64,000 nt of DNA from the NCBI GenBank assembly GCA_934899185.1, contig CAKXYI010000004.1, positions 62,001 through 126,000 of the forward strand, given 5' to 3'. Source of the stretch: an uncultured Lachnospiraceae bacterium. Its GTDB lineage: Bacteria; Bacillota; Clostridia; Lachnospirales; Lachnospiraceae. Of the stretch, positions 34,775 to 44,400 are shown piece after piece. Below the pieces are notes generated by a model, which was not told the origin of the DNA, ran no database searches, and saw only the letters and a program-made list of their open reading frames with translations. The translations under genes were made by a program, and so were the position numbers. Each line of letters opens with the position of its first letter. Positions within the stretch are counted from its first letter, which is position 1.

Positions 34775-36364
34775 GTGTCAGATTTAGTGAAAGAGATTGA
34801 AAAGAGAAGGACATTTGCCATTATTTCTCACCCGGATGCAGGTAAGACGACCCTGACGGAGAAATTTCTCTTATACGGTGGTGCAATCAATTTAGCAGGT
34901 TCTGTCAAGGGAAAAGCGACTGCCAGACATGCGGTGTCTGACTGGATGGAGATTGAAAAGGAAAGAGGTATTTCGGTCACATCTTCCGTATTGCAGTTCC
35001 ATTACGACGGATATTGCATCAATATTCTGGATACACCGGGGCATCAGGACTTCTCAGAAGATACCTATCGTACCCTTATGGCTGCGGATTCTGCTGTCAT
35101 GGTCATTGATGCATCCAAGGGTGTTGAGGCACAGACAAGAAAACTGTTCAAGGTATGCGTGATGCGCCATATCCCGATCTTTACCTTTATCAACAAGATG
35201 GATCGCGATGCAAACGACACCTTTGAACTTCTGGATGATATTGAAAAGGAACTGGGCATTGCAACTTGTCCGATCAACTGGCCGATCGGTTCCGGCAAGG
35301 GCTTCAAGGGCGTATATGACAGAAATACCAAGCGTGTCATGACCTTTGCAGATACCTTAAAGGGAACCAAAGAGGGAACCGAAAAAGAGATCGCTATTGA
35401 TGATCCGGCACTTGTGGATGAGATCGGAGAAGAACAGAGACAGACCTTATTGGATGAGATCGAACTTCTGGATGGTGCCAGCGCAGAATTTGATATGGAT
35501 TTGGTATCTAGGGGAGAGTTGTCCCCTGTATTCTTCGGATCAGCCCTTACCAACTTTGGCGTTGAGACCTTTTTGCAGCACTTTTTGCAGATGACGTCAT
35601 CCCCATTGCCGAGAATGTCCGATCAGGGTGTCATTGACCCGTTTGCACCGGATTTTTCTGCATTTGTCTTCAAGATTCAGGCAAATATGAACAAGGCACA
35701 CCGCGACAGGATCGCCTTTATGCGTATCTGCTCCGGTGAGTTTGATGCCGGCATGGAAGTCTTTCATGTGCAGGGCAATAAGGCAATGAAACTTTCCCAG
35801 CCCCAGCAGTTGATGGCGCAGGAAAGAAAGATCGTGGATAAGGCATATGCCGGGGATATCATCGGTGTATTTGACCCGGGTATCTTTTCTATCGGCGATA
35901 CCATCGTCAGCGGGAAAAACAGATTTGCATTTGAAGGCATTCCGACATTTGCACCGGAACATTTTGCCCGTGTGCGCCAGGTCGACACCATGAAGCGTAA
36001 ACAGTTCATGAAGGGCATCAGCCAGATCGCCCAGGAAGGCGCGATCCAGATCTTCCAGGAATACAATACCGGTATGGAAGAGATCATTGTCGGGGTTGTT
36101 GGTGTTCTGCAGTTTGATGTCTTAAAGTATCGTCTGAACAACGAATATAATGTAGAGATCCGCATGGAAAATCTGCCATATGAGCATATTCGTTGGATCG
36201 AAAATGAGGACATTGATCTGGATAAGATTTCCGGTACATCGGACATGAAGAAGATCAAGGATCTGAAGGGCAGACCACTTCTTTTATTTGTCAACTCTTG
36301 GAGCGTTGGCATGACACTGGATCGAAACGAAGGTCTGATCTTATCAGAGTTTGGACGCGGTTAA
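34775..36364 (+). CDS. prfC: Peptide chain release factor 3
   Basis: A 529-residue translational GTPase that recycles RF1/RF2 from the ribosome. G1 SHPDAGKTTLTE, G2-region RGISVTSS, G3 DTPGHQDF and G4 NKMD are present. The domain after G5 has the RF3-type WPIGSGKGFKGVYD, and the C-terminus carries VGVVGVLQFDVLKYRLNNEY. This pattern separates it from EF-G. The start is set at GTG 34775, with GGAGG 8 bases upstream. The ATG at 34760 would leave that site inside the coding sequence and adds only five residues. Confidence 0.95.
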   Translation: MSDLVKEIEKRRTFAIISHPDAGKTTLTEKFLLYGGAINLAGSVKGKATARHAVSDWMEIEKERGISVTSSVLQFHYDGYCINILDTPGHQDFSEDTYRTLMAADSAVMVIDASKGVEAQTRKLFKVCVMRHIPIFTFINKMDRDANDTFELLDDIEKELGIATCPINWPIGSGKGFKGVYDRNTKRVMTFADTLKGTKEGTEKEIAIDDPALVDEIGEEQRQTLLDEIELLDGASAEFDMDLVSRGELSPVFFGSALTNFGVETFLQHFLQMTSSPLPRMSDQGVIDPFAPDFSAFVFKIQANMNKAHRDRIAFMRICSGEFDAGMEVFHVQGNKAMKLSQPQQLMAQERKIVDKAYAGDIIGVFDPGIFSIGDTIVSGKNRFAFEGIPTFAPEHFARVRQVDTMKRKQFMKGISQIAQEGAIQIFQEYNTGMEEIIVGVVGVLQFDVLKYRLNNEYNVEIRMENLPYEHIRWIENEDIDLDKISGTSDMKKIKDLKGRPLLLFVNSWSVGMTLDRNEGLILSEFGRG

Positions 36365-36435
36365 GTTCATTCAGATAGGGGCCAACCCGTGCCAAGATGT
36401 GTCTTGACAGATAGGACGACCACTGGATATAATAA

Positions 36436-36464
36436 GGCAGTAGCGATTTGCTACTGTCTTTTTT
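36436..36464 (+). terminator. Terminator after prfC, overlapped by a promoter-like sequence
   Basis: GGCAGTAGC (36436-36444) pairs with GCTACTGTC (36450-36458), followed by six T. Directly upstream, TTGACA (36404-36409), 18 bp and TATAAT (36428-36433) form a strong promoter-like pair whose start would fall inside this stem. Confidence 0.8.
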
Positions 36465-36516
36465 CGTTTTACAATCCCCACGATACAGGATAATAACAAA
36501 GGAACACAAAATGAGG

Positions 36517-36545
36517 TTGACTTTTTTGTGGAAGTATAATAGTAT
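36517..36545 (+). promoter_or_regulatory. recA promoter
   Basis: TTGACT at 36517-36522, a 17-bp spacer and TAGTAT at 36540-36545. The alternative TATAAT at 36535-36540 would leave only 12 bp. The LexA box lies 13 bp after the -10 box. Confidence 0.65.
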
Positions 36546-36558
36546 TAGAATATGAAAA

Positions 36559-36572
36559 CGAACAAAGGTTCG
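36559..36572. promoter_or_regulatory. LexA (SOS) box of recA
   Basis: CGAACAAAGGTTCG is a CGAAC-N4-GTTCG palindrome, the Gram-positive LexA/DinR operator. Its place just downstream of the recA promoter predicts SOS induction. Confidence 0.9.
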
Positions 36573-36590
36573 ATATGGAGGTTTTTAGTT

Positions 36591-37619
36591 ATGGCAAATG
36601 ATGATAAGTTAAAGGCGTTAGACGCAGCGATTTCCCAGATAGAAAAGCAGTATGGCAAGGGCTCGATCATGAAACTCGGCGACACCAGCAACCAGATGCA
36701 GGTCGAGACCGTACCGACCGGTTCTCTCAGTCTTGATATTGCCTTGGGCCAGGGCGGTCTGCCAAAGGGCAGAATCATTGAGATCTATGGACCAGAGTCT
36801 AGTGGTAAGACGACAGTTGCCTTACATGCTGTGGCAGAGGTACAAAAGGCAGGCGGTATTGCAGGCTTCATTGATGCAGAGCATGCGCTGGATCCTGTCT
36901 ATGCCAAGAATATCGGGGTAGATATCGACAATCTTTATATTTCCCAGCCGGACAATGGTGAGCAGGCTCTGGAGATCACAGAGACTATGGTACGTTCCGG
37001 CGCGGTAGATATCGTGATCGTGGATTCCGTTGCTGCCTTAGTTCCAAAGGCAGAGATCGACGGTGATATGGGCGATTCCCATGTTGGATTACAGGCGCGT
37101 CTGATGTCGCAGGCACTCCGTAAGTTGACCGCAGTGATCAGCAAGTCAAATTGTATCGTGATCTTTATCAACCAGTTGCGTGAAAAGGTCGGCGTTATGT
37201 TCGGTAATCCAGAGACGACGACCGGTGGTAGAGCGCTTAAGTTCTATTCTTCCGTACGTTTGGATGTCCGTCGTATCGAGGCAATCAAGCAGCAGGGAGA
37301 GGTCATTGGTAACCGTACCCGTATCAAGGTCGTAAAGAACAAGATTGCACCGCCATTTAGAGAGGCAGAATTTGAGATCATGTTTGGTCAGGGTATTTCT
37401 AAAGAGGGAGATATCTTGGATATAGCGGCAGACCTTGATATTGTCAACAAGTCTGGTGCATGGTATGCCTACAATGGAGACAAGATCGGACAGGGGCGTG
37501 AGAATGCCAAGACATATCTGCGTGAGCATCCGGAAGTGCGTGATGAGATCGAGCAGCAGGTCAGAGCACACTTCAAGCCGGAAGAGGCAGAGGAGAAAGA
37601 GACCGTAGAAGAAGAGTAG
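36591..37619 (+). CDS. recA: Recombinase RecA
   Basis: A 342-residue recombinase that forms filaments on single-stranded DNA, promotes strand exchange and activates LexA cleavage. Walker [10 protein letters not shown] is at 67-75, Walker [14 protein letters not shown] near 140, and loop [20 protein letters not shown] follows; [21 protein letters not shown] is also intact. The tail is acidic ([12 protein letters not shown]). GGAGG stands 9 bases before ATG 36591; an upstream in-frame ATG at 36552 would run through the LexA box and is rejected. recX follows 10 bp later. Confidence 0.98.
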   Translation: MANDDKLKALDAAISQIEKQYGKGSIMKLGDTSNQMQVETVPTGSLSLDIALGQGGLPKGRIIEIYGPESSGKTTVALHAVAEVQKAGGIAGFIDAEHALDPVYAKNIGVDIDNLYISQPDNGEQALEITETMVRSGAVDIVIVDSVAALVPKAEIDGDMGDSHVGLQARLMSQALRKLTAVISKSNCIVIFINQLREKVGVMFGNPETTTGGRALKFYSSVRLDVRRIEAIKQQGEVIGNRTRIKVVKNKIAPPFREAEFEIMFGQGISKEGDILDIAADLDIVNKSGAWYAYNGDKIGQGRENAKTYLREHPEVRDEIEQQVRAHFKPEEAEEKETVEEE

Positions 37620-37629
37620 GAGTGTCAGA

Positions 37630-38244
37630 GTGTATATAGAATCGATTGACACAGCAGGAAAGAATAAATTTAAGATCCACCTCAGCAATGGGGTGGATCT
37701 TGCGCTCTACAAGGGTGAAGTACGGCAGTTGCATTTGCAGGAGAATGACGAGATCACAGAGGATATGTATGAAAAGATCTTAGAGGAGATCCTCATACCC
37801 AGAGCTAGGCGCCGCGCTATGCACTTATTGGAAAAGATGGACCGGTCGACCAGACAGTTAGAGAGCAAACTGCGCGAGGGCGGCTATCCGGATCCGGCGA
37901 TCGAGAGTGCCATTGCCTATGTGGCAAGTTACCATTATCTGGATGATGAACGTCTTGCAAGGTCACACATCCGCTTTTATCAGACCAGCCGTAGCCGCAT
38001 GCGTATGACACAGGATCTTTTGAAAAAGGGAATCAATCGCGAGATCATTGACTCTTGTATGGAAGAAGAATTGGAACAATCCCAGATGGAGTTGATTGCA
38101 GCCTTATTGCAGAAGAAAGGCTATGATCCGGAGCATGCAACGCGGCAGGAAGAAGCCAAGATGTATCGTTTTCTCATGCAGAGAGGCTTCACATCCGGCG
38201 ATATCAGCCGTGTCTTGCGGGGCGGATTTTCGGAATGGGATTGA
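37630..38244 (+). CDS. recX: Regulatory protein RecX
   Basis: A 204-residue protein of three-helix repeats that modulates RecA filaments. RRRAMHLLEKMDRSTRQLESKLREGGYPDPAIESAIAYV, YHYLDDERLARSHIRFY and MTQDLLKKGINREIIDSCM are the family pattern. The C-terminus has FLMQRGFTSGDISRVLRG. The start is a GTG, with GTAGGAG about 8 bases upstream. Being 10 bp behind recA, it should share the SOS control. Confidence 0.93.
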   Translation: MYIESIDTAGKNKFKIHLSNGVDLALYKGEVRQLHLQENDEITEDMYEKILEEILIPRARRRAMHLLEKMDRSTRQLESKLREGGYPDPAIESAIAYVASYHYLDDERLARSHIRFYQTSRSRMRMTQDLLKKGINREIIDSCMEEELEQSQMELIAALLQKKGYDPEHATRQEEAKMYRFLMQRGFTSGDISRVLRGGFSEWD

Positions 38245-38255
38245 GGGATATATTC

Positions 38256-38284
38256 TTGACAAGCCATATAAGAAAGTATAAAAT
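38256..38284 (+). promoter_or_regulatory. Promoter of rny
   Basis: TTGACA at 38256-38261, 17 bp, TAAAAT at 38279-38284. A leader of about 75 nt precedes the GTG start. Confidence 0.7.
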
Positions 38285-38362
38285 TTAATTGTTGTATTTA
38301 TATGCAGATTAGTAATTTTTCATGATGTATGTACAATAAAATTAAATAAGGGAGGTGCTCCT

Positions 38363-39910
38363 GTGCTTGCGATAATAATCACAGCGGTTGTTACGTTAGT
38401 CGTGGCAGTTCCGGTGTCTCTTGCCATTGCAAATGCTTCCTACCAGAAGGCATCTGCAAAGAAAGTTGGCAGTGCAGAAGACAGGGCTCGTGAGATCATT
38501 GACGAGGCAGTCAAGAATGCAGAGACCAAGAAGCGTGAAGCTCTTTTAGAGGCTAAGGAAGAGTCTATGAAGACCAAGAATGAACTCGAAAAAGAGATTC
38601 GTGAGCGTAGAGCAGAAATTCAGCGCAATGAACACCGTGTGCTTCAGAAGGAAGAGAATCTGGACAAGAAATTAGAGGCTCTTGAGAAGCGTGAGGCTGA
38701 ATATACTGCCAAGGAACGTGCGGTTAACAAGCAGAAAGAAGAAGTTGCGAAGTTAAATCAGCAAAGAGTACAGGAACTAGAAAGAATCTCAGGATTAACC
38801 TCCGAACAAGCGAAAGAAATACTTTTAAAAACTGTTGAAGAAGATGTTAAACTTGACACTGCAAAACTGATCAAAGAATCCGTTGCGCAGGCAAAAGAGG
38901 AAGCAAACAAGAAGGCAAAGGATATTGTGGTTACCGCAATCCAGAAGTGTGCCGCAGATCATGTTGCCGAGACAACAATCTCTGTTGTTCAGCTTCCAAA
39001 TGATGAAATGAAGGGAAGAATCATTGGTCGTGAGGGACGTAATATCCGTACCCTTGAGACCTTGACAGGTGTAGAATTGATTATTGATGATACACCGGAA
39101 GCAGTTATTCTTTCCGCATTTGACCCGGTCAGACGTGAAGTGGCTAGAATTGCCTTAGAGAAGTTGATCGTAGATGGTCGTATTCACCCGGCTAGAATTG
39201 AGGAAATGGTTGAGAAGGCTCAGAAAGAAGTAGAGACTTTGATTCGTGAAGAGGGTGAGGCTGCAACACTTGAAGTAGGTGTTCACGGCGTACATCCGGA
39301 ACTTGTCAAACTTCTTGGTAAGATGAGATATCGTACCAGTTATGGTCAGAATGTCTTAAAGCATTCTATTGAAGTAGCACAGTTGGCAGGACTGCTTGCT
39401 GCAGAAATTGGCGAGGATGTCAGACTTGCAAAACGTGCAGGTTTACTTCATGATATTGGTAAGGCAGTTGACCGTGAGATGGAAGGTACACATGTACAAC
39501 TCGGTGTAGAACTTTGTAAGAGATACAAGGAATCACCGATTGTTATCAATGCGGTTGAGGCACACCACGGCGATGTGGAGCCGGAATCATTGATCGCATG
39601 CTTGGTACAGGCTGCTGATACGATCAGTGCAGCAAGACCTGGCGCAAGACGCGAGACATTAGAAGCATATTCAAACAGATTACAACAGTTAGAAGAGATT
39701 ACCGATGGATTTAAGGGAGTCGAAAAATCTTTTGCTATTCAGGCAGGTAGAGAGGTTCGGGTAATGGTAGTTCCTGAACAGGTCAATGATGCAGAGATGG
39801 TATTGTTGGCGCGGGATATTTCTAAGAGAATTGAGTCAGAATTAGATTATCCTGGACAGATCAAAGTAAATGTAATTCGTGAATCAAGAGTAACGGATTA
39901 TGCAAAATAA
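38363..39910 (+). CDS. rny: Ribonuclease Y
   Basis: A 515-residue membrane-anchored endoribonuclease that starts mRNA decay. The N-terminal TM helix ([21 protein letters not shown]) is followed by a long Lys/Glu/Arg coiled coil (residues about 40-180). A KH domain ([21 protein letters not shown]) and the HD catalytic domain ([42 protein letters not shown]) come next. The start is GTG with GGGAGG upstream. Codons here are noticeably more ATT- and GTT-rich than in recA. A strong terminator ends the transcript. Confidence 0.96.
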   Translation: MLAIIITAVVTLVVAVPVSLAIANASYQKASAKKVGSAEDRAREIIDEAVKNAETKKREALLEAKEESMKTKNELEKEIRERRAEIQRNEHRVLQKEENLDKKLEALEKREAEYTAKERAVNKQKEEVAKLNQQRVQELERISGLTSEQAKEILLKTVEEDVKLDTAKLIKESVAQAKEEANKKAKDIVVTAIQKCAADHVAETTISVVQLPNDEMKGRIIGREGRNIRTLETLTGVELIIDDTPEAVILSAFDPVRREVARIALEKLIVDGRIHPARIEEMVEKAQKEVETLIREEGEAATLEVGVHGVHPELVKLLGKMRYRTSYGQNVLKHSIEVAQLAGLLAAEIGEDVRLAKRAGLLHDIGKAVDREMEGTHVQLGVELCKRYKESPIVINAVEAHHGDVEPESLIACLVQAADTISAARPGARRETLEAYSNRLQQLEEITDGFKGVEKSFAIQAGREVRVMVVPEQVNDAEMVLLARDISKRIESELDYPGQIKVNVIRESRVTDYAK

Positions 39911-39940
39911 AAAATAGTCAGCGAAAGCTGACTATTTTTT
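39911..39940 (+). terminator. Terminator of rny
   Basis: AAAATAGTCAGC (39911-39922) pairs with GCTGACTATTTT (39927-39938) around a GAAA tetraloop, followed by more T. Confidence 0.95.
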
Positions 39941-39953
39941 TACAAACTTATCT

Positions 39954-39987
39954 TGGTGCGGGAATGTGCGGAAGGCGCATTCTTTTT
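39954..39987 (+). repeat. Truncated copy of the 5.4-kb structured repeat (right end)
   Basis: GGTGCGGGAATGTGC-GGAAG-GCGCATTCTTTTT matches the right end of the repeat at 5540-5570 (GGCGCGAGAATGTGC-AGAA-GCACATTCTTTC), mostly differing by transitions. GAATGTGC (39962-39969) can pair with GCGCATTC (39975-39982) by one wobble, and the T run makes it terminator-like. Confidence 0.5.
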
Positions 39988-40006
39988 ATCAGAAGGAGTG
40001 AGAAAG

Positions 40007-40552
40007 ATGGAACATGTAGAGGTGGAAAAGAGGGAACTGGTTTATAAAGGCTCTATCCTGGATGTCTATGCAGACACCGTGCGCCTGCCCAACGGACACA
40101 CGGAAGTATGGGATTTTGTGAGTCATAGAAAAGGAGCGGCGGCAGTTGTACCGGTCTTGCCAGATGGCAGGATCGTGCTGGTGCACCAGTATCGTCATGC
40201 CTTAAAACGCATGACGTGGGAAATCCCGGCAGGATCCAGAGATTGCGTGACGGAAGATACCATGGTCTGTGCAAAAAGAGAATTGACCGAGGAGACAGGT
40301 TATACCTGTGACCGGATCGAACCACTCATTTCCTTAAAGACCACCGTTGCCTTTTGCGATGAATTTATCGATGTCTATTTGGCGACTGGTCTGCATCCGG
40401 GACAGCAGCATTTGGATGAGGCAGAGTCCATCGAGATCAAGGCATGGAAGATGGAAGATCTCTTGACAGAGATCTACGCTGGGCGTATGCAGGATTCCAA
40501 GACGGTTTCGGCAATTCTTGCATATCAGGTCAAGGTCTTACAACAAGGATAA
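40007..40552 (+). CDS. Nudix hydrolase (ADP-ribose pyrophosphatase type)
   Basis: A 181-residue enzyme of the NudF type, which splits ADP-ribose or similar nucleotide sugars. The N-terminal strand region HVEVEKRELVYKGSILDVYADTVRLPNG and WDFVSHRKGAAAVVPVLPDGRIVLVHQYRHAL is typical. The Nudix box reads AGSRDCVTEDTMVCAKRELTEETGY; REL-EE-G is intact and there is one extra residue between the first Gly and Glu. ATG at 40007 has AAGGAG about 9 bases upstream and is preferred over a GTG at 39953 that lies within the repeat. The SpoIIM-like gene follows after 65 bp. Confidence 0.88.
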   Translation: MEHVEVEKRELVYKGSILDVYADTVRLPNGHTEVWDFVSHRKGAAAVVPVLPDGRIVLVHQYRHALKRMTWEIPAGSRDCVTEDTMVCAKRELTEETGYTCDRIEPLISLKTTVAFCDEFIDVYLATGLHPGQQHLDEAESIEIKAWKMEDLLTEIYAGRMQDSKTVSAILAYQVKVLQQG

Positions 40553-40556
40553 ATAG

Positions 40557-40583
40557 CATAAAACGGGTACGGTATCATAAGAT
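40557..40583 (+). promoter_or_regulatory. Candidate sigma-E promoter of the SpoIIM-like gene
   Basis: CATAAAA at 40557-40563 and CATAAGAT at 40576-40583, starts 19 bp apart. This is the same pattern and spacing as in front of spoIIIAA. A start near 40590 leaves room for the ribosome site AGGGGGTG at 40602-40609. Confidence 0.45.
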
Positions 40584-40617
40584 GAATAAGGATGATTTGG
40601 ACAGGGGGTGAAACCAA

Positions 40618-41235
40618 ATGAAGCAGTATTCATATTATGATGCATATCACAGACAGAGGAAATTCCCGATGACGATCCACCTGCATCGCTGGAGGAGCAA
40701 GAGAGGGGTATTTCTTTTGTCTTTTTTTATTGCCTTGATCTTGGCGCGCTTTTTCTTGTGGGAGGAGATCGCGGAGGTGGCAGGCTGGAGCAGGATCTGT
40801 CTGGAACGGCTCGATGCCAATATCAGTGACAGCAGAAATTTTTTCTGGTATGTGGTCATACGAAGAAGCGAACTCCTTTTGCTCTTGACCCTATGTGGGC
40901 TGACGAGGATGCGAAAAGCCTTATATTATATTGCCAGTGGATTGGGCGGCATCTGGCTTGGAATTTTCCTCATGTCTTTTCTAAAGATCTACGGTTGGAA
41001 AGGTCTGGTACTGGGAGCAGCAGCCTTATTCCCACAATGGATCGTCTATGGCATGCTCTTTGCTTATTTGTATTGGCTTTTTATTCGGCGTAAAGAATTG
41101 GAGAGCAGGGAAAGCCTGCCAAAATATCTTTTATATGTGCTGGGACTTTTCGGGATGATGGCAAGTGGCATTTATTTGGAGTGTTTTGTCAACCCGCTTT
41201 TGATCGTGTTCGTTAAAAATCTTTTTGTATTGTAA
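40618..41235 (+). CDS. SpoIIM-like membrane protein
   Basis: A 205-residue integral membrane protein with five or six TM segments. A polar N-terminus (MKQYSYYDAYHRQRKFPM) precedes the first one (VFLLSFFIALILARFF). The core SSLGGIWLGIFL-like SGLGGIWLGIFLMSFLKIYGWKGLVLGAAALFPQWIVYGMLF matches the SpoIIM pattern of a G-rich helix followed by a P-x-x-I/V-Y/E helix. SpoIIM of Bacillus is part of the DMP septal hydrolase complex made under sigma-E. The assignment rests on layout and this motif. AGGGGGTG lies about 8 bases before the start. No SpoIID or SpoIIP gene is nearby. Confidence 0.65.
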   Translation: MKQYSYYDAYHRQRKFPMTIHLHRWRSKRGVFLLSFFIALILARFFLWEEIAEVAGWSRICLERLDANISDSRNFFWYVVIRRSELLLLLTLCGLTRMRKALYYIASGLGGIWLGIFLMSFLKIYGWKGLVLGAAALFPQWIVYGMLFAYLYWLFIRRKELESRESLPKYLLYVLGLFGMMASGIYLECFVNPLLIVFVKNLFVL

Positions 41236-41243
41236 AAAGATGC

Positions 41244-41311
41244 CCGGTAAATACCGGAAAAGTGTTTTTCTACGCGTACATATGTACCTGTATAGCATAC
41301 AAATAGTATGC
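41244..41311. promoter_or_regulatory. Intergenic palindromes upstream of gltB
   Basis: CCGGTA-AA-TACCGG (41244-41257) followed by GTTTTT may be a weak terminator of the preceding gene. GTACATATGTAC (41276-41287) is a perfect 12-bp palindrome. GCATAC-AAATA-GTATGC (41295-41311) is an 11-bp-arm-pair type inverted repeat. The last two could be operators for nitrogen control of gltBD; no binder is identified. Confidence 0.4.
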
Positions 41312-41399
41312 ATAGATGTGAAAATAATAAATAAAGGCAGACAATTATGCAAATACAATAAAATAGTCGAATAATCAGACAATATAGAAGAAAAAGTTG

Positions 41400-41428
41400 T
41401 TTACAAACGGGAAAAGCAGGAGTATATT
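41400..41428 (+). promoter_or_regulatory. Promoter of gltBD
   Basis: TTTACA at 41400-41405, a 17-bp spacer, TATATT at 41423-41428. The leader is about 50 nt. Confidence 0.6.
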
Positions 41429-41484
41429 AGTTAGCGACAGATGAATTTTCGGGAAGGAAAAGATATACAGAGAGGATGGATACG

Positions 41485-44400
41485 ATGGAGAATAAGAATC
41501 AGAAGACGGGCTTATATCGACAGGAATTTGAACATGATAACTGCGGTATCGGTGCCGTTGTCAGTATGAAAGGGATCAAGACACATCAGACAGTGTCAGA
41601 TGCTTTGAAGATCGTAGAGAATCTGGAACACAGAGCCGGCAAGGACGCTGAGGGGAAGACAGGCGACGGTGTTGGTATTATGTTGCAGGTATCACATAAG
41701 TTCTTTAGTAAGATCGCGGGTAATCTTGGCATAGATCTGGGAGGGGAGAGAACCTATGGTGTAGGTATGTTCTTTTTCCCGCAGGATGAGTTGAAACGCA
41801 ATCAGGCAAAGAAGATGTTTGAGATCATTGTGGAAAAGGAAGGCATGGAATTCTTGGGTTGGAGAGATGTACCGACCAATCCAAAGGTTCTTGGAAAGAA
41901 AGCAATCGATTGTATGCCTTATATTATGCAGGGATTTGTGAAAAAGCCGACAGATGTCAAGGCAGGACTGGATTTTGACCGCAAGTTGTATGTGGCAAGA
42001 CGTGTGTTTGAGCAGACCTGTGAGAATACCTATGTGGTTTCACTTTCCAGCCGTACGATCGTATATAAGGGTATGTTTCTGGTAGGACAGTTGCGCACAT
42101 TCTTTACCGATCTGCATGATGAAGATTACGAGTCTGCGATCGCTATCGTACATTCCCGTTTCTCCACCAACACCAATCCAAGTTGGGAGAGAGCACATCC
42201 GAATCGTTTTATCGTACATAATGGAGAGATCAATACGATCAAGGGAAATGCAGACCGTATGCTCTCTCGAGAGGAGACCATGTATTCTGAGTTCTTAGAG
42301 ACAGAACTTTCTAAGATTACACCGGTTGTCAACACTTCCGGTTCTGACTCAGCAATGCTTGACAATACCTTGGAATTTTTGGTCATGAACGGACTGCCAT
42401 TGCCGCTTGCCGTCATGATGACCATACCGGAGCCGTGGATCAACAACCAGGCGATGAATCAGGAACGCAAGGATTTTTATCAGTATTATGCAACTATGAT
42501 GGAACCTTGGGACGGACCGGCATCCATTCTTTTCTCAGATGGAGATATCATGGGAGCAGTTCTGGATCGAAACGGTCTGCGCCCATCCAGATATTATGTG
42601 ACCAAGGACGACTATCTGATCCTTTCCTCCGAGGTTGGTGTACTGCCGATCGATGAGAGCAGGATCTTATCCAAAGACCGTTTAAAGCCGGGCAAGATGC
42701 TTTTGGTAGATACGGTTGCCGGACGTCTGATCGATGATGATGAATTAAAGACCGCTTATGCGACCAAGCAGCCTTATGGTGAGTGGTTGGACAAGAATCT
42801 GGTACATTTGCATGATCTGAAGATACCGAATAAACGTGTACCGAACCACACTAAGGAAGAACGTGCCAAGTTGCAGAAAGCCTTTGGCTATTCTTACGAG
42901 GACTTAAAGACTTCCATCCTGCCAATGGCACTCAATGGGGCAGAGGGCATCGGTGCCATGGGTATCGATACACCGCTGGCAGTCTTGTCTAACCAGCATC
43001 AGCCGCTCTTTAACTATTTCAAGCAGTTGTTTGCACAGGTAACCAATCCGCCGATCGACTCCATCCGTGAGAAGGTCGTGACATCTACGACCATTTATCT
43101 GGGTGAGAGTGGCAATGTCTTAGAGGAAAAAGAAGAAAACTGTAAGATGCTTCGGATCAACAATCCGATCCTGACCAATACAGACCTGCTAAAGATCAAG
43201 AATATGGATGTGGAGGGATTTAAGGTTGAGACTATCCCGATCATTTATTATAAGAATACATCTTTGGAAAAAGCCATCGATCACCTTTATGTGGAGGCGG
43301 ATCGTGCGCACAGAGAGGGCGCTAATATCATCATTCTGTCCGACCGTGGCGTGGATGAAAACCATGTAGCCATCCCATCCCTGCTTGCAGTTTCTGCCTT
43401 GCAGCAGTATCTGGTACAGACCAAAAAGAGGACGAGCCTTTCTGTGATCCTGGAGAGTGGAGAACCGCGCGAGGTGCACCATTTTGCAACCCTTTTGGGC
43501 TATGGCGCATCTGCCATTAATCCATATCTGGCACAGGAAAGTATCCAAGAACTGATCGATCTTAACATGCTTGATAAAGATTACTATGCAGCGGTGGATT
43601 CTTATAATGAAGCCGTTATCAGCGGCATTATCAAGATCGCATCCAAGATGGGCATTTCTACCGTCCAGTCTTATCAGGGTGCCAAGATCTTTGAGGCCAT
43701 TGGTATCAATGAGGATGTGGTAAATCGTTACTTTAAAGGAACGGTCAGCCGTATCGGCGGTATCGGTATCGAGGATATCCAAAAGGATGTAGAAATGCTG
43801 CATTCACAGGCATTTGATCCTTTGGATCTGCATACGGATAATACCTTGGACAGCAAGGGCGCACACAAGATGCGCAGTGGCAAGGAAGAACATCTATATA
43901 ACCCACAGACCATTCACTTGCTACAGCTTTCTACCAGAACCGGCGACTATGATACCTTCAAGGAATACACCTCACTTGTCAACAAAGAGGACGATACCAT
44001 TATGAATCTACGCGGACTTTTGGATTTCAAATATCCGAAAAAGGCTATCAGCATTGATGAAGTCGAATCCGTAGATGAGATCGTCAAGCGATTTAAGACA
44101 GGTGCTATGTCCTATGGATCTATCTCCAAGGAAGCGCATGAGACTATGGCAATTGCCATGAATATGTTGCATGGAAAATCCAATTCCGGTGAAGGTGGTG
44201 AGGAAGAAGAAAGACTTACCATCGGCAAGGATGGAAAGAACCGTTGCTCTGCCATCAAGCAGGTGGCATCCGGTCGATTTGGTGTTACCAGCCGTTATTT
44301 AGTAAGTGCCAAGGAGATCCAGATCAAGATGGCACAGGGAGCAAAGCCGGGCGAAGGAGGACATTTGCCGGGCAAGAAAGTTTACCCTTGGATCGCCAAG

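Noticed and set aside
36404..36433. Consensus promoter upstream of recA
   Set aside because: The start would lie inside a terminator, so it is not annotated as the recA promoter; the downstream TTGACT/TAGTAT pair with the LexA box fits better.
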